Source of the DNA: Frondihabitans sp. PAMC 28766
GTDB taxonomy: Bacteria > Actinomycetota > Actinomycetes > Actinomycetales > Microbacteriaceae
Direction: 5' to 3'
DNA: 64,000 nucleotides
NCBI RefSeq assembly: GCF_001577365.1
Contig: NZ_CP014513.1
Coordinates: 4,030,001-4,094,000, forward strand
Shown: piece after piece, positions 25,646-35,240 of the stretch
How the letters are laid out: each line of letters begins with the position of its first letter
Numbering within the stretch: position 1 is the first letter of the stretch
Notes under the pieces: model-generated
Database searches by the model: none
Told to the model about the DNA's origin: nothing
The model's input: only the letters and a program-made list of their open reading frames with translations
Translations under genes and position numbers: made by a program

Positions 25646-26959
25646 TTAGAAGGCGAGGAGGTTCTCGCGGAAGGTGTCGTGCTCGTAGCCGTCGCGGATG
25701 AGACCCTTTCGGCGCAACACCGGGGCGAGCCCGTCGCAGACCTCGGTGAGGTTCTTGCGCGTGACCGGCAGGCCGATGAGGAAGCCGTCGCCGCCGACCT
25801 CGTCCATGGCCTCCTCCATCTGAGCCGCGACGCTGTCAGGCGTGCCGACAAGGTCGATCGAGCCGGTGGTGTCGCGCTGGTTGGGCAGGGCCTCGCGGAG
25901 GGTCTTGCCGTCGGCCTTGCGTAAGAACTCCTCGATCACGCTCTGGTGGCCGTTGCTCTTGCCCTTCAGCTCGGTGGGCAGCGGCTCGTCGAGGGCGAAC
26001 GTGCCGAAGTCGAAACCACTCAGGTAGGACAGGTTGGCCAACTGCCCCTCGATGGACGCCTCGGTCGCCGTGAGCATGCGGTCGCGTTTGTCCTCCGCTT
26101 CGCGCTGGGTGTCGCCGAGCACCGGCGAGACGAGGAAGAGCACCTTGGCGTCGTCGGGGTTGCGGCCGAACCCGGCTGCGCGGCGGCGGATGTCGTCGCG
26201 GTACTCCTTCATCGCCGGGACGCCTCGGGCGGCCGCGATGAGAGTGTCGGCGTTCTTGGCGCCGAGGTCGCGGCCCTTCGGCGACCCGCCGGCCTGGCAG
26301 AGCACCGGGTGGTGCTGGGGCGACGGCACGGTGTTGAGAGGGCCGCGGGTCTTGAAGAACTGCCCCTCGAAGTTCGCGTGGTGCACCTTGGTGTGGTCGG
26401 CGAATACTCCGGTCGCCTCGTCGAGGACCAGCGCGTCGGCGTCCCAGGTGTCCCAGAGCGCCTTGACGGCCTGCACCCACTCGTCGGCCATCTCATAGCG
26501 CAGGTCGTGCTCGAAGTGCTGCTCGTAGCCGTAGTTCTGCGCCGAGGCGTGCGGGCTCGCGGTCACGAGATTGAGCCCGGCGCGCCCGTGCGTGAGGTGG
26601 TCGAGAGTCGACATGAGACGCGCGGCGAGGAATGGCGGGTAGAACGACGTCGCCGCGGTCGCGACGATGCCGAGGTGCTTGGTGGCCGCGGCGAGCAACG
26701 GCACCAGCGGCATCGGGTCGTGGCGGACGATGCCGGTGCGCAGCGAGTACTCGAGGCCGCCGCCGTAGACGTCGGGTACGACCGACGAGTCTTCGAGCAT
26801 CATGTAGTCGAATCCGGCGCGCTCGAGCGAGGTCGCCGCATCGATGAAGAGCTGCGGGTTGGCCACGTCACGGCCGACGTTGCCTGACCATTGCTCGTTC
26901 CAGCCGTAGACGCCGAAACCGTATCCGAGGAACCAACCCAGGTGGAACATGTTCTTCAT
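25646..26959 (-). CDS. NtaA/DszA-type FMN-dependent monooxygenase 1
   Basis: 437 aa bacterial luciferase-like (LLM) TIM barrel of the two-component NtaA/SnaA/DszA/EmoA group. It opens MFHLGWFLGYGFGVYGW and has FDYMMLEDSSVVPDVYGGG, YPPFLAARLMSTLDHLTHGRAGLNLVTA (typical of the group) and VPSPQHHPVLCQAGGSPKGRDL (the FMN-phosphate region). It needs reduced FMN from a partner. It is last in a minus-strand cluster with an ABC importer; its ATG overlaps the OYE stop by 4 nt. It is more diverged than the tandem pair upstream, so probably acts on a different intermediate. Substrate unknown. Confidence 0.88.
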   Translation of the reverse strand: MKNMFHLGWFLGYGFGVYGWNEQWSGNVGRDVANPQLFIDAATSLERAGFDYMMLEDSSVVPDVYGGGLEYSLRTGIVRHDPMPLVPLLAAATKHLGIVATAATSFYPPFLAARLMSTLDHLTHGRAGLNLVTASPHASAQNYGYEQHFEHDLRYEMADEWVQAVKALWDTWDADALVLDEATGVFADHTKVHHANFEGQFFKTRGPLNTVPSPQHHPVLCQAGGSPKGRDLGAKNADTLIAAARGVPAMKEYRDDIRRRAAGFGRNPDDAKVLFLVSPVLGDTQREAEDKRDRMLTATEASIEGQLANLSYLSGFDFGTFALDEPLPTELKGKSNGHQSVIEEFLRKADGKTLREALPNQRDTTGSIDLVGTPDSVAAQMEEAMDEVGGDGFLIGLPVTRKNLTEVCDGLAPVLRRKGLIRDGYEHDTFRENLLAF

Positions 26960-28062
26960 CCTTCGAGAGTGTGCGCGAAGCGCGCGCGGTGGTAGGGAAG
27001 CGGGTGATAGTCGAGCCGCAGGCCGAGCTCGGCCGCGGCCCGGAGTCCGAAGTGCGGGTCGCGCATGAACTCGCGGCCGACGAACACGACGTCCGCCCTG
27101 CCGGCGGCGACGATGTCATCGGCCTGGTGGGCCGTCAGGATCAGGCCGACGGCCCCCGTCGGCACGCCTGCCGCCTCGCGAAGCCGCTCGGCGAACTGCA
27201 CCTGGTAGCCAGGGAACACGGGGATCTTCGCGTCGGGAACGAGGCCACCCGTCGAGACGTCGAAGAAGTCGGCCCCGGCGGCGGCGGCGAGGCGCGCGAC
27301 AGCAGCCGTCTGCTCTTCGTCCCAGCCGCCCTCGACCCAGTCGGTCGCCGAGACGCGCACGACGATCGGGAAGTCGTCATCGGTAGCCACCCGGATCCCC
27401 TCGACGATCTCGAGGAAGAAGCGGGCGCGGTTCTCGAACGAGCCGCCGTACTCGTCACGGCGCCGATTGCTCAGCGGCGACAGGAACTGGTGGATCAGGA
27501 AGCCGTGCGCCGCGTGGATCTCGACGAAGTCGAATCCTGCCTCGAGCGACCGGCGGGCGGCGTCGACGAACGCCGCCACCGTCGCGTGGACCTCGTCGAG
27601 GGTGAGGGCGCGCGGCACGTCGTAGCCCTCATAGGCGATGGCCGACGGGCCGACGGTCAGCCAGCCGCCCTCGCCAGGCGCAATGGTCCCGACCTGCGGC
27701 TCCCAGGATCGGTTTGTCGCCGACTTGCGGCCGCCGTGCCCCAGCTGCACGCCGATCATGGTGCCCTGCGAGTGCGCGAACTCCACGATCGGAATCCACG
27801 CGTCGCGCAGCTCGTCGCTCCAGATCCCGACGTCGTGCGGCGAGACGCGGCCCTCGGGGGTGACGGCCGTCGACTCGGTGATGATGGCGCCGGCGCCGCC
27901 CGCGGCGATGCCGCCGAGGTGCACGAAGTGGAACGGGCTCGGCACCCCGTCCCGCCCCTCCGACGCGAACATCGTGAGGGACGGCACCCAGAGGCGGTTG
28001 CGGAAGGTCGTCGACCGGAGGGTGATCGGGCGAAAGAGGGCCGGCTCGGTCGTGGTGGTCAC
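26956..28062 (-). CDS. Old Yellow Enzyme-family NADH:flavin oxidoreductase
   Basis: 368 aa FMN TIM barrel of the YqjM/OYE class: LFRPITLRSTTFRNRLWVPS, the substrate-binding H-x-x-H in IHAAHGFLIHQFLSPLSNRR, EYGGSFENRARFFLEI and VFVGREFMRDPHFGL. These enzymes reduce activated C=C or N-O bonds with NAD(P)H. In this cluster it may reduce a product of the monooxygenases. Supply of reduced flavin to them is also possible, since no separate flavin reductase gene is present (inference). It is coupled by overlap to monooxygenase 1 and lies 4 bp after monooxygenase 2. Confidence 0.9.
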   Translation of the reverse strand: MTTTTEPALFRPITLRSTTFRNRLWVPSLTMFASEGRDGVPSPFHFVHLGGIAAGGAGAIITESTAVTPEGRVSPHDVGIWSDELRDAWIPIVEFAHSQGTMIGVQLGHGGRKSATNRSWEPQVGTIAPGEGGWLTVGPSAIAYEGYDVPRALTLDEVHATVAAFVDAARRSLEAGFDFVEIHAAHGFLIHQFLSPLSNRRRDEYGGSFENRARFFLEIVEGIRVATDDDFPIVVRVSATDWVEGGWDEEQTAAVARLAAAAGADFFDVSTGGLVPDAKIPVFPGYQVQFAERLREAAGVPTGAVGLILTAHQADDIVAAGRADVVFVGREFMRDPHFGLRAAAELGLRLDYHPLPYHRARFAHTLEG

Positions 28063-28066
28063 GATG

Positions 28067-29401
28067 TCAGAACGCCAGCAGGTTCTCGCGGAGCGTCGAC
28101 CCGGTGTACTCCTCGCGGATCAGCCCGCGACGACGGAGAGCCGGCGCGAGACCGTCGGCCACCATGGCGAGGTTGAGACGCGTCGTCGGCATGTAGATCA
28201 GGAATCCGTCGCCGCCGATCTCGGCCATCAGGTCTTCCATCTTGCCGGCGACCGTGTCGGGCGAACCGTAGAGGCCGAGATCGCTGACCTGGTGCTGCGA
28301 GGCGACGACCTCCCGCAGCGTCTTGTCCTCGTTGCCCTCGAAGAGGTTCTTGATCGAGGTGTTCTCGCCGTTCTGCTTCGACAGGTCGATGTCGCGGATG
28401 AGCGTGTCGGGGTCGATGCCGCCGAAGTCGATGCGGCCGCCGGAGGTGTACGACATGTTCCAGAGGTTGTACTCGATGCCCTTGTCGCTGGCGCGGTACG
28501 CCTTGCCCGCCTCGACCATGGCCAGGGCTTCGTCGTCGGTCGCGGCGATCGTCGGCGTGGCCAGGAACATCAGCTTGACGTCGTCGGGGTTGCGGCCGTT
28601 CGCAGCGATGCGCCTCCGCATGTCGTCGCGGAACTCCTTGCCCTCGGCGCCGCTCCGCACCATCGAGATCATGGTGTCGTCGTACTTGGCGCCGAGGGCG
28701 CGGCCGGGCTCCGACGATCCGGCCGAGCAGATCGGAGGCATCCGCTGCGGCCCGGGGATCGTGTTGAGGGGCCCGCGGCTCGTGAAGTACTTGCCCTCGA
28801 AGTCGATCGGCTGCACCTTGGTGTGGTCGGCGTAGACGCCCGCGACGGGGTCGGCGATGACGGCGCCCTCCTTCCACGAATCCTGCAGCTGCAGCACGAC
28901 GTCGGTCCACTCCATCGCCATGTCGTAGCGCTCGTCGTGCTCGAGGTGACGCTCGTAGCCGTAGTTCTGTGCCACGCGGTCGGTGACGCTCGTGACGACG
29001 TTCATGCCGACGCGGCCGTTCGTCAGGTGGTCGAGCGTCGTGAAGAGACGGGCGGCGAGGTACGGCGGGTACTGGATCGTCGACACCGTCGGCACGATGC
29101 CGATGTGCTTCGTCGCCGCGGTCAGCAGCGGGACGAGCGGCATGGGGTCGTTCTTCGGCGCCATGAAACCGCGGCGGAGGCTCGTGTCGGCGCTGCCGTT
29201 GTAGCTGTCCTCGACCATCGCCGTGTCTTCGAACAGGATGTAGTCGAACCCGGCCCGCTCGAGGCTCGTCGCCATGTCGATGTAGATGGCGGGGTCGGTC
29301 CAGTCGTCGACGTTGTTGCCGACCCAGGGGCCGTCGCCGTTGGTGGCGCTCCAGGGGTGGATGCCGAAGCCGTCGCCGAGGAACCAGGAGAGATGGAACA
29401 T
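28067..29401 (-). CDS. NtaA/DszA-type FMN-dependent monooxygenase 2
   Basis: 444 aa LLM-fold oxygenase starting MFHLSWFLGDGFGIHPW. It is a close paralogue of the next gene upstream (29446-30780): same length, co-linear, with long identical blocks such as TIQYPPYLAARLFTTLDHL and ARLNTIPGPQ-type segments. The FMN phosphate site is PICSAGSSEPGRALGAKYDD. RBS GGAG lies before ATG 29401. The pair evidently arose by tandem duplication and then diverged in the loops following the barrel strands, which could mean different but related substrates. Confidence 0.88.
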   Translation of the reverse strand: MFHLSWFLGDGFGIHPWSATNGDGPWVGNNVDDWTDPAIYIDMATSLERAGFDYILFEDTAMVEDSYNGSADTSLRRGFMAPKNDPMPLVPLLTAATKHIGIVPTVSTIQYPPYLAARLFTTLDHLTNGRVGMNVVTSVTDRVAQNYGYERHLEHDERYDMAMEWTDVVLQLQDSWKEGAVIADPVAGVYADHTKVQPIDFEGKYFTSRGPLNTIPGPQRMPPICSAGSSEPGRALGAKYDDTMISMVRSGAEGKEFRDDMRRRIAANGRNPDDVKLMFLATPTIAATDDEALAMVEAGKAYRASDKGIEYNLWNMSYTSGGRIDFGGIDPDTLIRDIDLSKQNGENTSIKNLFEGNEDKTLREVVASQHQVSDLGLYGSPDTVAGKMEDLMAEIGGDGFLIYMPTTRLNLAMVADGLAPALRRRGLIREEYTGSTLRENLLAF

Positions 29402-29445
29402 GGGTACTCCAGAGGTGTGTGTGGAAGGGAAGGAAGGGGCGGGCG

Positions 29446-30780
29446 TCAGAAAGCCAGGAGGTTGTCGCGCAGGGTTCCGCCGGTGTAGCTCTCGCGAGTG
29501 AGGCCGCGACGCTTGAGGGCGGGGGCGAGCCCGTCGGCGATCATCGCCATGTTGTAGCGGGTTGTCGGCAGGTAGAAGAGGAAGCCGTCGCCGCCGATCT
29601 CGTCCATCAGGTCGCCCATCTTCGCGGCGACCGTGTCGGGCGAGCCGACGAGGCCCATGTCGCCGATCTGGAAGGACGTGCCGACGACCTCGCGGAGGGT
29701 CTGCTCTTCGCGCCCGCCGAACAGGTTGGCGATCGAGGTGTGCTCGCCGTTCTGCTTCGAGAGGTCGATGTCCTTGACCTTCGTGTCGGGGTCGATGCCG
29801 CCGAAGTCGATGCGGCCGCCGGACGTGTACGACATGTTCCAGAGGTTGTACTCGATCGCCTTGTCGCTCTTCTTCCACTCCGTGGCGGCAGCGGCCTTCT
29901 CTTCGGCCTCCGCGTCGGTGGCGGCGATGGTCGGCGTGGCGATGAACATGAACTTCACATCGTCGGGGTTGCGCCCCTCGGCCGCCACCATGGCGCGCAT
30001 CTCGTCGCGGTACTTGCGAGCCGACGGGCCGTCGGGCAGCTGCGCGATCATCGTGTCGTCGTACCGGGCGGCGAGGAGGCGCCCTGGCATCGAGCTGCCG
30101 GCCGAGCAGATCGGAGGCATCCGCTGCGGGCCGGGGATCGTGTTGAGCGGGCCCCGGCTCGTGAAGTACTCGCCCCGGAAGTCGATCGGCTGCACCTTGG
30201 TGTGGTCGGCGTACACGCCGGCGACCGGGTCGGCGACGACCGCGCCCTCTTTCCAGGAGTCCTGCAGCTGGGTGACCACGTCGATCCACTCCATCGCCAT
30301 CGTGTAGCGCTCGTCGTGCTCGAGGTGGCGTTCGTAGCCGAAGTTCTGGGCGACACGGTCGGTGACGCTGGTCACGACGTTCATCCCCACTCGCCCGTTC
30401 GTGAGGTGGTCGAGCGTCGTGAAGAGGCGCGCCGCGAGATACGGCGGGTACTGGATGGTCGACACGGTCGGCACGATGCCGATGTGCTTCGTCGCACCCG
30501 TCATCAGCGGCACGAGGGGCATCGGGTCGTTCTTCGGGGCCATGAACGCCCGACGCAGACTGGTCTCGGCCGACTGCTGGTACGTGTCTTCGACCATGGC
30601 GGTGTCCTCGATGAGGATGTAGTCGAATCCTGCGCGCTCGAGGTTTCGGGCCAGGTCGATGTAGATGTCGGGCTTCATCCAGTCGGTGACGTTCGAGCCG
30701 GCCCAGGGGCCGTCGCCGTTGGTGGCGCTCCAGGGCTGAATGCCGAAACCCGAGCCGAGGAACCATCCGAGGTGGAACAT
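29446..30780 (-). CDS. NtaA/DszA-type FMN-dependent monooxygenase 3
   Basis: 444 aa LLM-fold oxygenase starting MFHLGWFLGSGFGIQPW, paralogue of monooxygenase 2. Typical elements are FDYILIEDTAMVEDTYQQS, HIGIVPTVSTIQYPPYLAAR, GRVGMNVVTSVTDRVAQNF and PICSAGSSMPGRLLAARYDD. It is the first enzyme after the ABC transporter genes, 85 bp from the ATPase, so import and oxidation are probably co-transcribed. Characterised relatives attack nitrilotriacetate, EDTA, dibenzothiophene sulfone or pristinamycin precursors; the substrate here is unknown. Confidence 0.88.
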   Translation of the reverse strand: MFHLGWFLGSGFGIQPWSATNGDGPWAGSNVTDWMKPDIYIDLARNLERAGFDYILIEDTAMVEDTYQQSAETSLRRAFMAPKNDPMPLVPLMTGATKHIGIVPTVSTIQYPPYLAARLFTTLDHLTNGRVGMNVVTSVTDRVAQNFGYERHLEHDERYTMAMEWIDVVTQLQDSWKEGAVVADPVAGVYADHTKVQPIDFRGEYFTSRGPLNTIPGPQRMPPICSAGSSMPGRLLAARYDDTMIAQLPDGPSARKYRDEMRAMVAAEGRNPDDVKFMFIATPTIAATDAEAEEKAAAATEWKKSDKAIEYNLWNMSYTSGGRIDFGGIDPDTKVKDIDLSKQNGEHTSIANLFGGREEQTLREVVGTSFQIGDMGLVGSPDTVAAKMGDLMDEIGGDGFLFYLPTTRYNMAMIADGLAPALKRRGLTRESYTGGTLRDNLLAF

Positions 30781-30865
30781 GTGTTGCCTTTCTGTGGTGG
30801 TGCGCGAGGTGGTGCTCGCGGGCATGGCTGTGCCGCGCCGACGTGCGGAGAGAGGTGGAGCGGGG

Positions 30866-31672
30866 TCAGGCGGCGGGCTCCTCCACGGCCTCGTAGGCGC
30901 TGACGAGCTTCTGCGTGTACGCGTGCTGCGGCCGCTCGAGGATCTCGAGGGTGCGGCCGGTCTCGACCACGCGCCCGGCGTTCATGACGACGAGCTCGCG
31001 CGTGATGAACGCGGTGGCGGGCAGACCGTGCGAGACGAACATCAGCCCTGCGCCGTGATCGATCGAGTAGCGCTTCAGCAGGTTGAGCACGACGCCCTGC
31101 ACCGACACGTCGAGCGCCGACACGGCCTCGTCGCAGACCAGGAGGCCGGGGCGCACGATCAGCGCGCGGGCGATCGACATGCGCTGGCGCTGCCCGCCCG
31201 AGAGCTCGCCGGGAAACCTGTCGACGAGATCGGGCAGGATCCCGAGCTCGGCCGTGATCTCGGAGATCGCCTGGTCGGCGCCCGCCTGGTCGTGCCCGCC
31301 GAGCAACTGCGCCGGCACACGCAGCGACTCGCGGATGCGGTGGCGCGGGTCGAACGTCGACGTGGTGTCCTGGGCGACGAGCTGGACCTTGCGGCGGTAC
31401 TCGAGGCGGCCGGCCCGTGTCGAGAGCAGGGAGTTCAGCTCGTGGCCGTCGACCGTGATCGATCCGGCCGAGGCCTTCTCGAGACCGGTGATGATCTTGG
31501 CCATGGTCGACTTGCCCGAGCCGGACTCGCCGACGATACCCACGCGCTCGCCCTGGCCGAGCACGAACGAGACGTCCTGCACGGCGGTCTTGCGGCCGTA
31601 CGACTTGCGGACGCCCGTCGCCTCGATGCGGACACCGGGGGTGGTGACGGGGGTGACGGCGGGGGTGCTCAT
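30866..31672 (-). CDS. ABC transporter ATPase, OppF/DppF type
   Basis: 268 aa nucleotide-binding subunit. Walker A GESGSGKSTMAKII, signature ELSGGQRQRMSIARAL, Walker B LLVCDEAVSALD, then a switch motif VSHGLPAT. The Q-loop is LVAQDTTSTFDPRHRI. Asp after Walker B Glu is kept. It pairs with the upstream ATPase in a peptide/opine-type importer and overlaps it by 4 nt. Confidence 0.92.
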   Translation of the reverse strand: MSTPAVTPVTTPGVRIEATGVRKSYGRKTAVQDVSFVLGQGERVGIVGESGSGKSTMAKIITGLEKASAGSITVDGHELNSLLSTRAGRLEYRRKVQLVAQDTTSTFDPRHRIRESLRVPAQLLGGHDQAGADQAISEITAELGILPDLVDRFPGELSGGQRQRMSIARALIVRPGLLVCDEAVSALDVSVQGVVLNLLKRYSIDHGAGLMFVSHGLPATAFITRELVVMNAGRVVETGRTLEILERPQHAYTQKLVSAYEAVEEPAA

Positions 31673-32529
31673 GCGGCGGTCCCTTCGAGTCGGGCCCGCA
31701 CCGAGTCGAGCGTGGGCAGCTCGTCGAGGCGAGCGGATGCCAGGGTGGGGATGCACTCGAGGAGGCCTCGCGTGTACGGGTCGGACGCGTTGTGCAGGTC
31801 TCTCGACGGGATCTGCTCGACGATCTCACCGTGGTACATCACCACGACGAAGTCGGTGAAGCGGCGGCAGAGCTCGATGTCGTGCGTGATCATCAGCACC
31901 GCGGTGCCCTCGCGCTCGGCGAGTTCGACCATGAGCTCCATCGCGCCGACGGCCAGCGAGGCGTCGAGGGCGCTCGTCGGCTCGTCGGCGATGAGGAGGG
32001 CGGGCTTCGACGAGAGCGCGATCGCCATCATGACGCGCTGGCGCATGCCGCCCGAGAGCTCGTGCGGCTTCGCCTTCATGACCCGCTCGGGGTCGGTGAT
32101 GCCGACGCGGCGCAACCACTCGAGGGCGTCGAGCTTCGCCTGCTTCTTCGAGACCTTCTCGGTCGAGTGCAGGACGGCCGTCAGCTGGCTGCCGATCGTC
32201 CACACCGGGTCGAGCGAGCTCATCGCGTCCTGGAAGATCATCGAGAGACCGTCGGTACGCCTCGGGATCCTGGTCGGCTCGCCCGATCGCACGAGCGAGA
32301 CGCCGTCGAGCTCGATCGTCTCGGCCTCGACGCTGCCCGCCTCGAGGTCGAGGAAGCCCGCTATGGCGTTGCCGAGGCTCGTCTTACCCGAGCCCGACTC
32401 GCCGACGATCGCCACCCGCTCGCCGCGGCGCACCTCGAGGTTCGCGTGGCTGACGGCTGTGTTGTCGCCGTATCGGACGGTGAGGTCGCGGACCCGGAGG
32501 ACGGGTGCCGCTTCGGCTGTCTCGGTCAT
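31669..32529 (-). CDS. ABC transporter ATPase, OppD/DppD type
   Basis: 286 aa nucleotide-binding subunit. Walker A GESGSGKTSLGNAI, signature ELSGGMRQRVMMAIAL, Walker B LLIADEPTSALD, switch His in MITHDIELC. The C-terminal oligopeptide-transporter extension (SDPYTRGLLECIPTL) is present; the cluster-binding cysteines of some OppD proteins are not. Next to the solute-binding protein gene. Confidence 0.93.
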   Translation of the reverse strand: MTETAEAAPVLRVRDLTVRYGDNTAVSHANLEVRRGERVAIVGESGSGKTSLGNAIAGFLDLEAGSVEAETIELDGVSLVRSGEPTRIPRRTDGLSMIFQDAMSSLDPVWTIGSQLTAVLHSTEKVSKKQAKLDALEWLRRVGITDPERVMKAKPHELSGGMRQRVMMAIALSSKPALLIADEPTSALDASLAVGAMELMVELAEREGTAVLMITHDIELCRRFTDFVVVMYHGEIVEQIPSRDLHNASDPYTRGLLECIPTLASARLDELPTLDSVRARLEGTAA

Positions 32530-32601
32530 GATGAGCCTTCCTGCAGTGCGGAGAAAGAAGAGGGGTGGGCCGGCGGTGAGGTGCGCCGCCGGCCCGGGGT
32601 G

Positions 32602-34230
32602 CTACTTGGAGACGCTGAGCTGCGAGTAGTCGAGCACGTTGTCAGAGCGGTAGACGTAGCCCTTGACGTTGTTCGCGAAGGCGTTCAGGGGCTGGACGTA
32701 GTTGATGTAGATCGTCGGCATCTGGTCCTGGAGGACCTTCTGCGCGGCGTTCCACTCCTTGCCGGCGGCGACGCTGGTGGGGACACCCGCGTTGTTGCCG
32801 GCGGCGATGGCGCTGATCAGGTTCTGGTTGGTGAAGTCCGGCCAGTTGATCGGCGACTTGGGCGTGTAGAAGAGCGACAGGACGTAGGGCGGGGACTGCA
32901 CCACGGCGTAGTCGCGCTGGAGGGACGCGGCGAAGGTCTTGGCGGCGAGGCCGGCCTGGAACGCCGACGAGTTGACCTGGTTGATCGTCATGTTGAAGCC
33001 GGCCGCCTTGACCGCGGTCTGGATCTGCACCGCGGCCTCGTCGAGGTCGGGCACCGAGTTGTTGACCGTCAGCGTGAAGTTGATCGGCGACTTGTAGCCG
33101 GCGGCAGCCAGGATCGACTTGGCCTTGGCGGGGTCGGTCGTGTTGGCCTTGAGGCCGGACGAGTCGAACCCGGGGTCGGTCGACGAGATGATCGTCGAGT
33201 TCGGCGTGGCGCGCCCGTGGTAGACGTTCTTGTCGATCGCGTCGTAGGGGATCGCATAGGCGAGAGCACGGCGCACGTTGACGTCTTTGAAGACGCCCGA
33301 CGAGGTCAGAAGCGGCATGTAGACGTAGGCGTTGGTCGGGACCGTGAAGATGGTCGCGGACTTGGCCTTGGCGAGGCTGACCTGGTCGGCCGGGCGAAGC
33401 TGGACGGCGATCTGGGCGTCGCCGCTCTTGACGAGGTTGGCTCGGGTGCCGGCGTCCGCCACGACGCGCTGGACGATGCGGGTCACCTTCGGGGTGCCGA
33501 GGGCGTAGCCGGTGTTCGCCGTGTAGACCATCTGCTCGCCGGGGGTGTAGCTCGAGAGCTTGTAGGCGCCGAAGCCGAAGTTGGCGTGCGTGCCCGACCA
33601 CTTGACTGCGTACGGGTCGGAGGCCGTCGCGTGCTTCTTGAGCAGGGTCGCGTCGTAGATGTTGTAGGGCACGTTGGAGAGCAGCGACAGGGCCGTGTAG
33701 CCGTAGCTCTTCTTGGCGACGGTCAGCGTCACGGTCGAGTCGTTGACGGCCTTCCACTGGGTCGGCGAGGTGATGAAGGGCGCGCTGACGAACGAGACGA
33801 TGCTGGTCGCGGTCTTGAACTTGCGGTCCATCGACCAGACGACGTCCTGGGCGTTCAGGGCGTCGCCCGAGGTGCTCTTGGCCTTGGTGTTGAGGTGGAA
33901 CGTGTAGGTGAGGCCGTCCGACGAGACGTCGTAGCTCTTGGCGAGCACGCCGGTGAAGTCGTTGTAGTCCTCGTGCTCGGACTGGCCGCCGGTGCCGGCG
34001 ACGTACTTGTTGCGGATCAGGGTGGCGCCGGTGTTCATGAAGAACTCGGCGGCCTCGTAGCCGGTGGCGCTGGTCTCGTACGAGAAGCTCTGGGGCTGAG
34101 CCGCGGTCACGATGACGAAGGTGCTGGCCGACGACGTGCCCGATGATCCGCCCGAGCTGCACGCAGCGAGGGCGATCGCTCCGGCAGCGGCGAGGGCCAC
34201 TGCGGAGAGGATGCGTTTGGTCTTTCTCAT
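32602..34230 (-). CDS. ABC transporter solute-binding lipoprotein (SBP_bac_5, family 5)
   Basis: 542 aa extracytoplasmic binding protein. Lipoprotein signal with lipobox LAAC (Cys24). The mature chain has the family-5 fold: LAKSYDVSSDGLTYTFHLNT, ALNAQDVVWSMDRKF, FKDVNVRRALAYAIPYDAI and AKSILAAAGYKSPINFTLTV. Family 5 binds peptides, nickel chelates, opines, and in EDTA degraders the metal-chelate. Given the oxygenases downstream it probably delivers their substrate (inference). Preceded by permease genes, so the order is unusual: B, C, SBP, D, F. Confidence 0.92.
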   Translation of the reverse strand: MRKTKRILSAVALAAAGAIALAACSSGGSSGTSSASTFVIVTAAQPQSFSYETSATGYEAAEFFMNTGATLIRNKYVAGTGGQSEHEDYNDFTGVLAKSYDVSSDGLTYTFHLNTKAKSTSGDALNAQDVVWSMDRKFKTATSIVSFVSAPFITSPTQWKAVNDSTVTLTVAKKSYGYTALSLLSNVPYNIYDATLLKKHATASDPYAVKWSGTHANFGFGAYKLSSYTPGEQMVYTANTGYALGTPKVTRIVQRVVADAGTRANLVKSGDAQIAVQLRPADQVSLAKAKSATIFTVPTNAYVYMPLLTSSGVFKDVNVRRALAYAIPYDAIDKNVYHGRATPNSTIISSTDPGFDSSGLKANTTDPAKAKSILAAAGYKSPINFTLTVNNSVPDLDEAAVQIQTAVKAAGFNMTINQVNSSAFQAGLAAKTFAASLQRDYAVVQSPPYVLSLFYTPKSPINWPDFTNQNLISAIAAGNNAGVPTSVAAGKEWNAAQKVLQDQMPTIYINYVQPLNAFANNVKGYVYRSDNVLDYSQLSVSK

Positions 34231-34343
34231 GGTGGGGAGACTCCAGTCGAGCGGGGTGGATGCGAGGGAAGGGGTGCAGGAGGGATCGCCGCGACCGGGG
34301 TGTGGCCGAAGGCGGGGGTGGAGAAGTGCGAGGGGTGGCGGGG

Positions 34344-35240
34344 TCAGCGCCGTTTCGCCTGGCGGCCGACGAAGGCCGAGACGAGCACGGAGGCGCTCCA
34401 GACCGAGAATGCGAGCGCGAGGGCCGGGAAGGCGACGGGCCACCAGTGGCCGACCGCAGCGTCCGGGGCTCCGACCGAGAGCATGGTGCCCCACTCGGCG
34501 GTCGGCGTCGGGATGCCGACGCCGAGGAAGCCGAGGGCGGCGCAGAAGATGATGCCCATGCCGAAGACGGTCGAGGTGTTCTCGAGCGTGGGCCGCCACG
34601 AGTTCGGCAGCACGTGGCGCACGAGCAGGCGGAGCTCCGACTCCCCCGACATGCGCGCGGCGTCGACGTAGCCGTCGCTGCGCGTCCGCAGCACCTCGGT
34701 GTTCATGAGGCGCGACTGGAAGGGGATGATGACGACGGCCAGCGAGAGGCACTCGACGACGGGGCTGCGGCCGAAGAACGACACGAGCACGAGGCCGGCG
34801 ATCATGACCGGGATCGACTGGACGAGGTCGACGGCGCGGCCCAGGATGCGCGAGACGATGCCGAGCACGCCGCGGTGCGACCCGTACATGCCCGAGACGA
34901 GCCCGATGACCATCGCGGCGACAGTCGAGATGATCGCGACTCCCAGGGCGATGCAGACGTCGAGGCGGAACGCCGTCATGACCCGCGAGTAGATGTCGAG
35001 GCCGTTCGCATCCGTGCCGAACCAGAACTTGCCGTTCGGGGCGACGGTCTGGCCGCCGACCACGCTGGTGGCCGGGTGGTTGGCGAGGTACGGGCCGATG
35101 ATGGCCAGCAGGATCACGATGGCGAAGGGCACGAGGCGCCAGGAGAAGTGGAAGCCCTTCGTCGATGCCGCCTTGCGGGCGACGGGCGGGGCGAGGATCG
35201 CGTCGTCGGTCGAGATGACGACGGGGGTGTCGAGCGACAT
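34344..35240 (-). CDS. ABC transporter permease, OppC/DppC type
   Basis: 298 aa, N-terminal cytosolic tail, then TM1 (WRLVPFAIVILLAIIGPYLA), a periplasmic loop with the family motif WFGTDANGLDIYSRVM, and five more TM helices. The EAA loop is DAARMSGESELRLLVRHVLPN. ATG 35240 overlaps the stop of the other permease by one base. Confidence 0.92.
   Translation of the reverse strand: MSLDTPVVISTDDAILAPPVARKAASTKGFHFSWRLVPFAIVILLAIIGPYLANHPATSVVGGQTVAPNGKFWFGTDANGLDIYSRVMTAFRLDVCIALGVAIISTVAAMVIGLVSGMYGSHRGVLGIVSRILGRAVDLVQSIPVMIAGLVLVSFFGRSPVVECLSLAVVIIPFQSRLMNTEVLRTRSDGYVDAARMSGESELRLLVRHVLPNSWRPTLENTSTVFGMGIIFCAALGFLGVGIPTPTAEWGTMLSVGAPDAAVGHWWPVAFPALALAFSVWSASVLVSAFVGRQAKRR

Noticed and set aside
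28067..30766. An 899-codon open frame on the minus strand
   Set aside because: Its first half is the wrong frame of monooxygenase 3 (Arg/Pro/His-rich shadow); only the part from 29401 is a gene.
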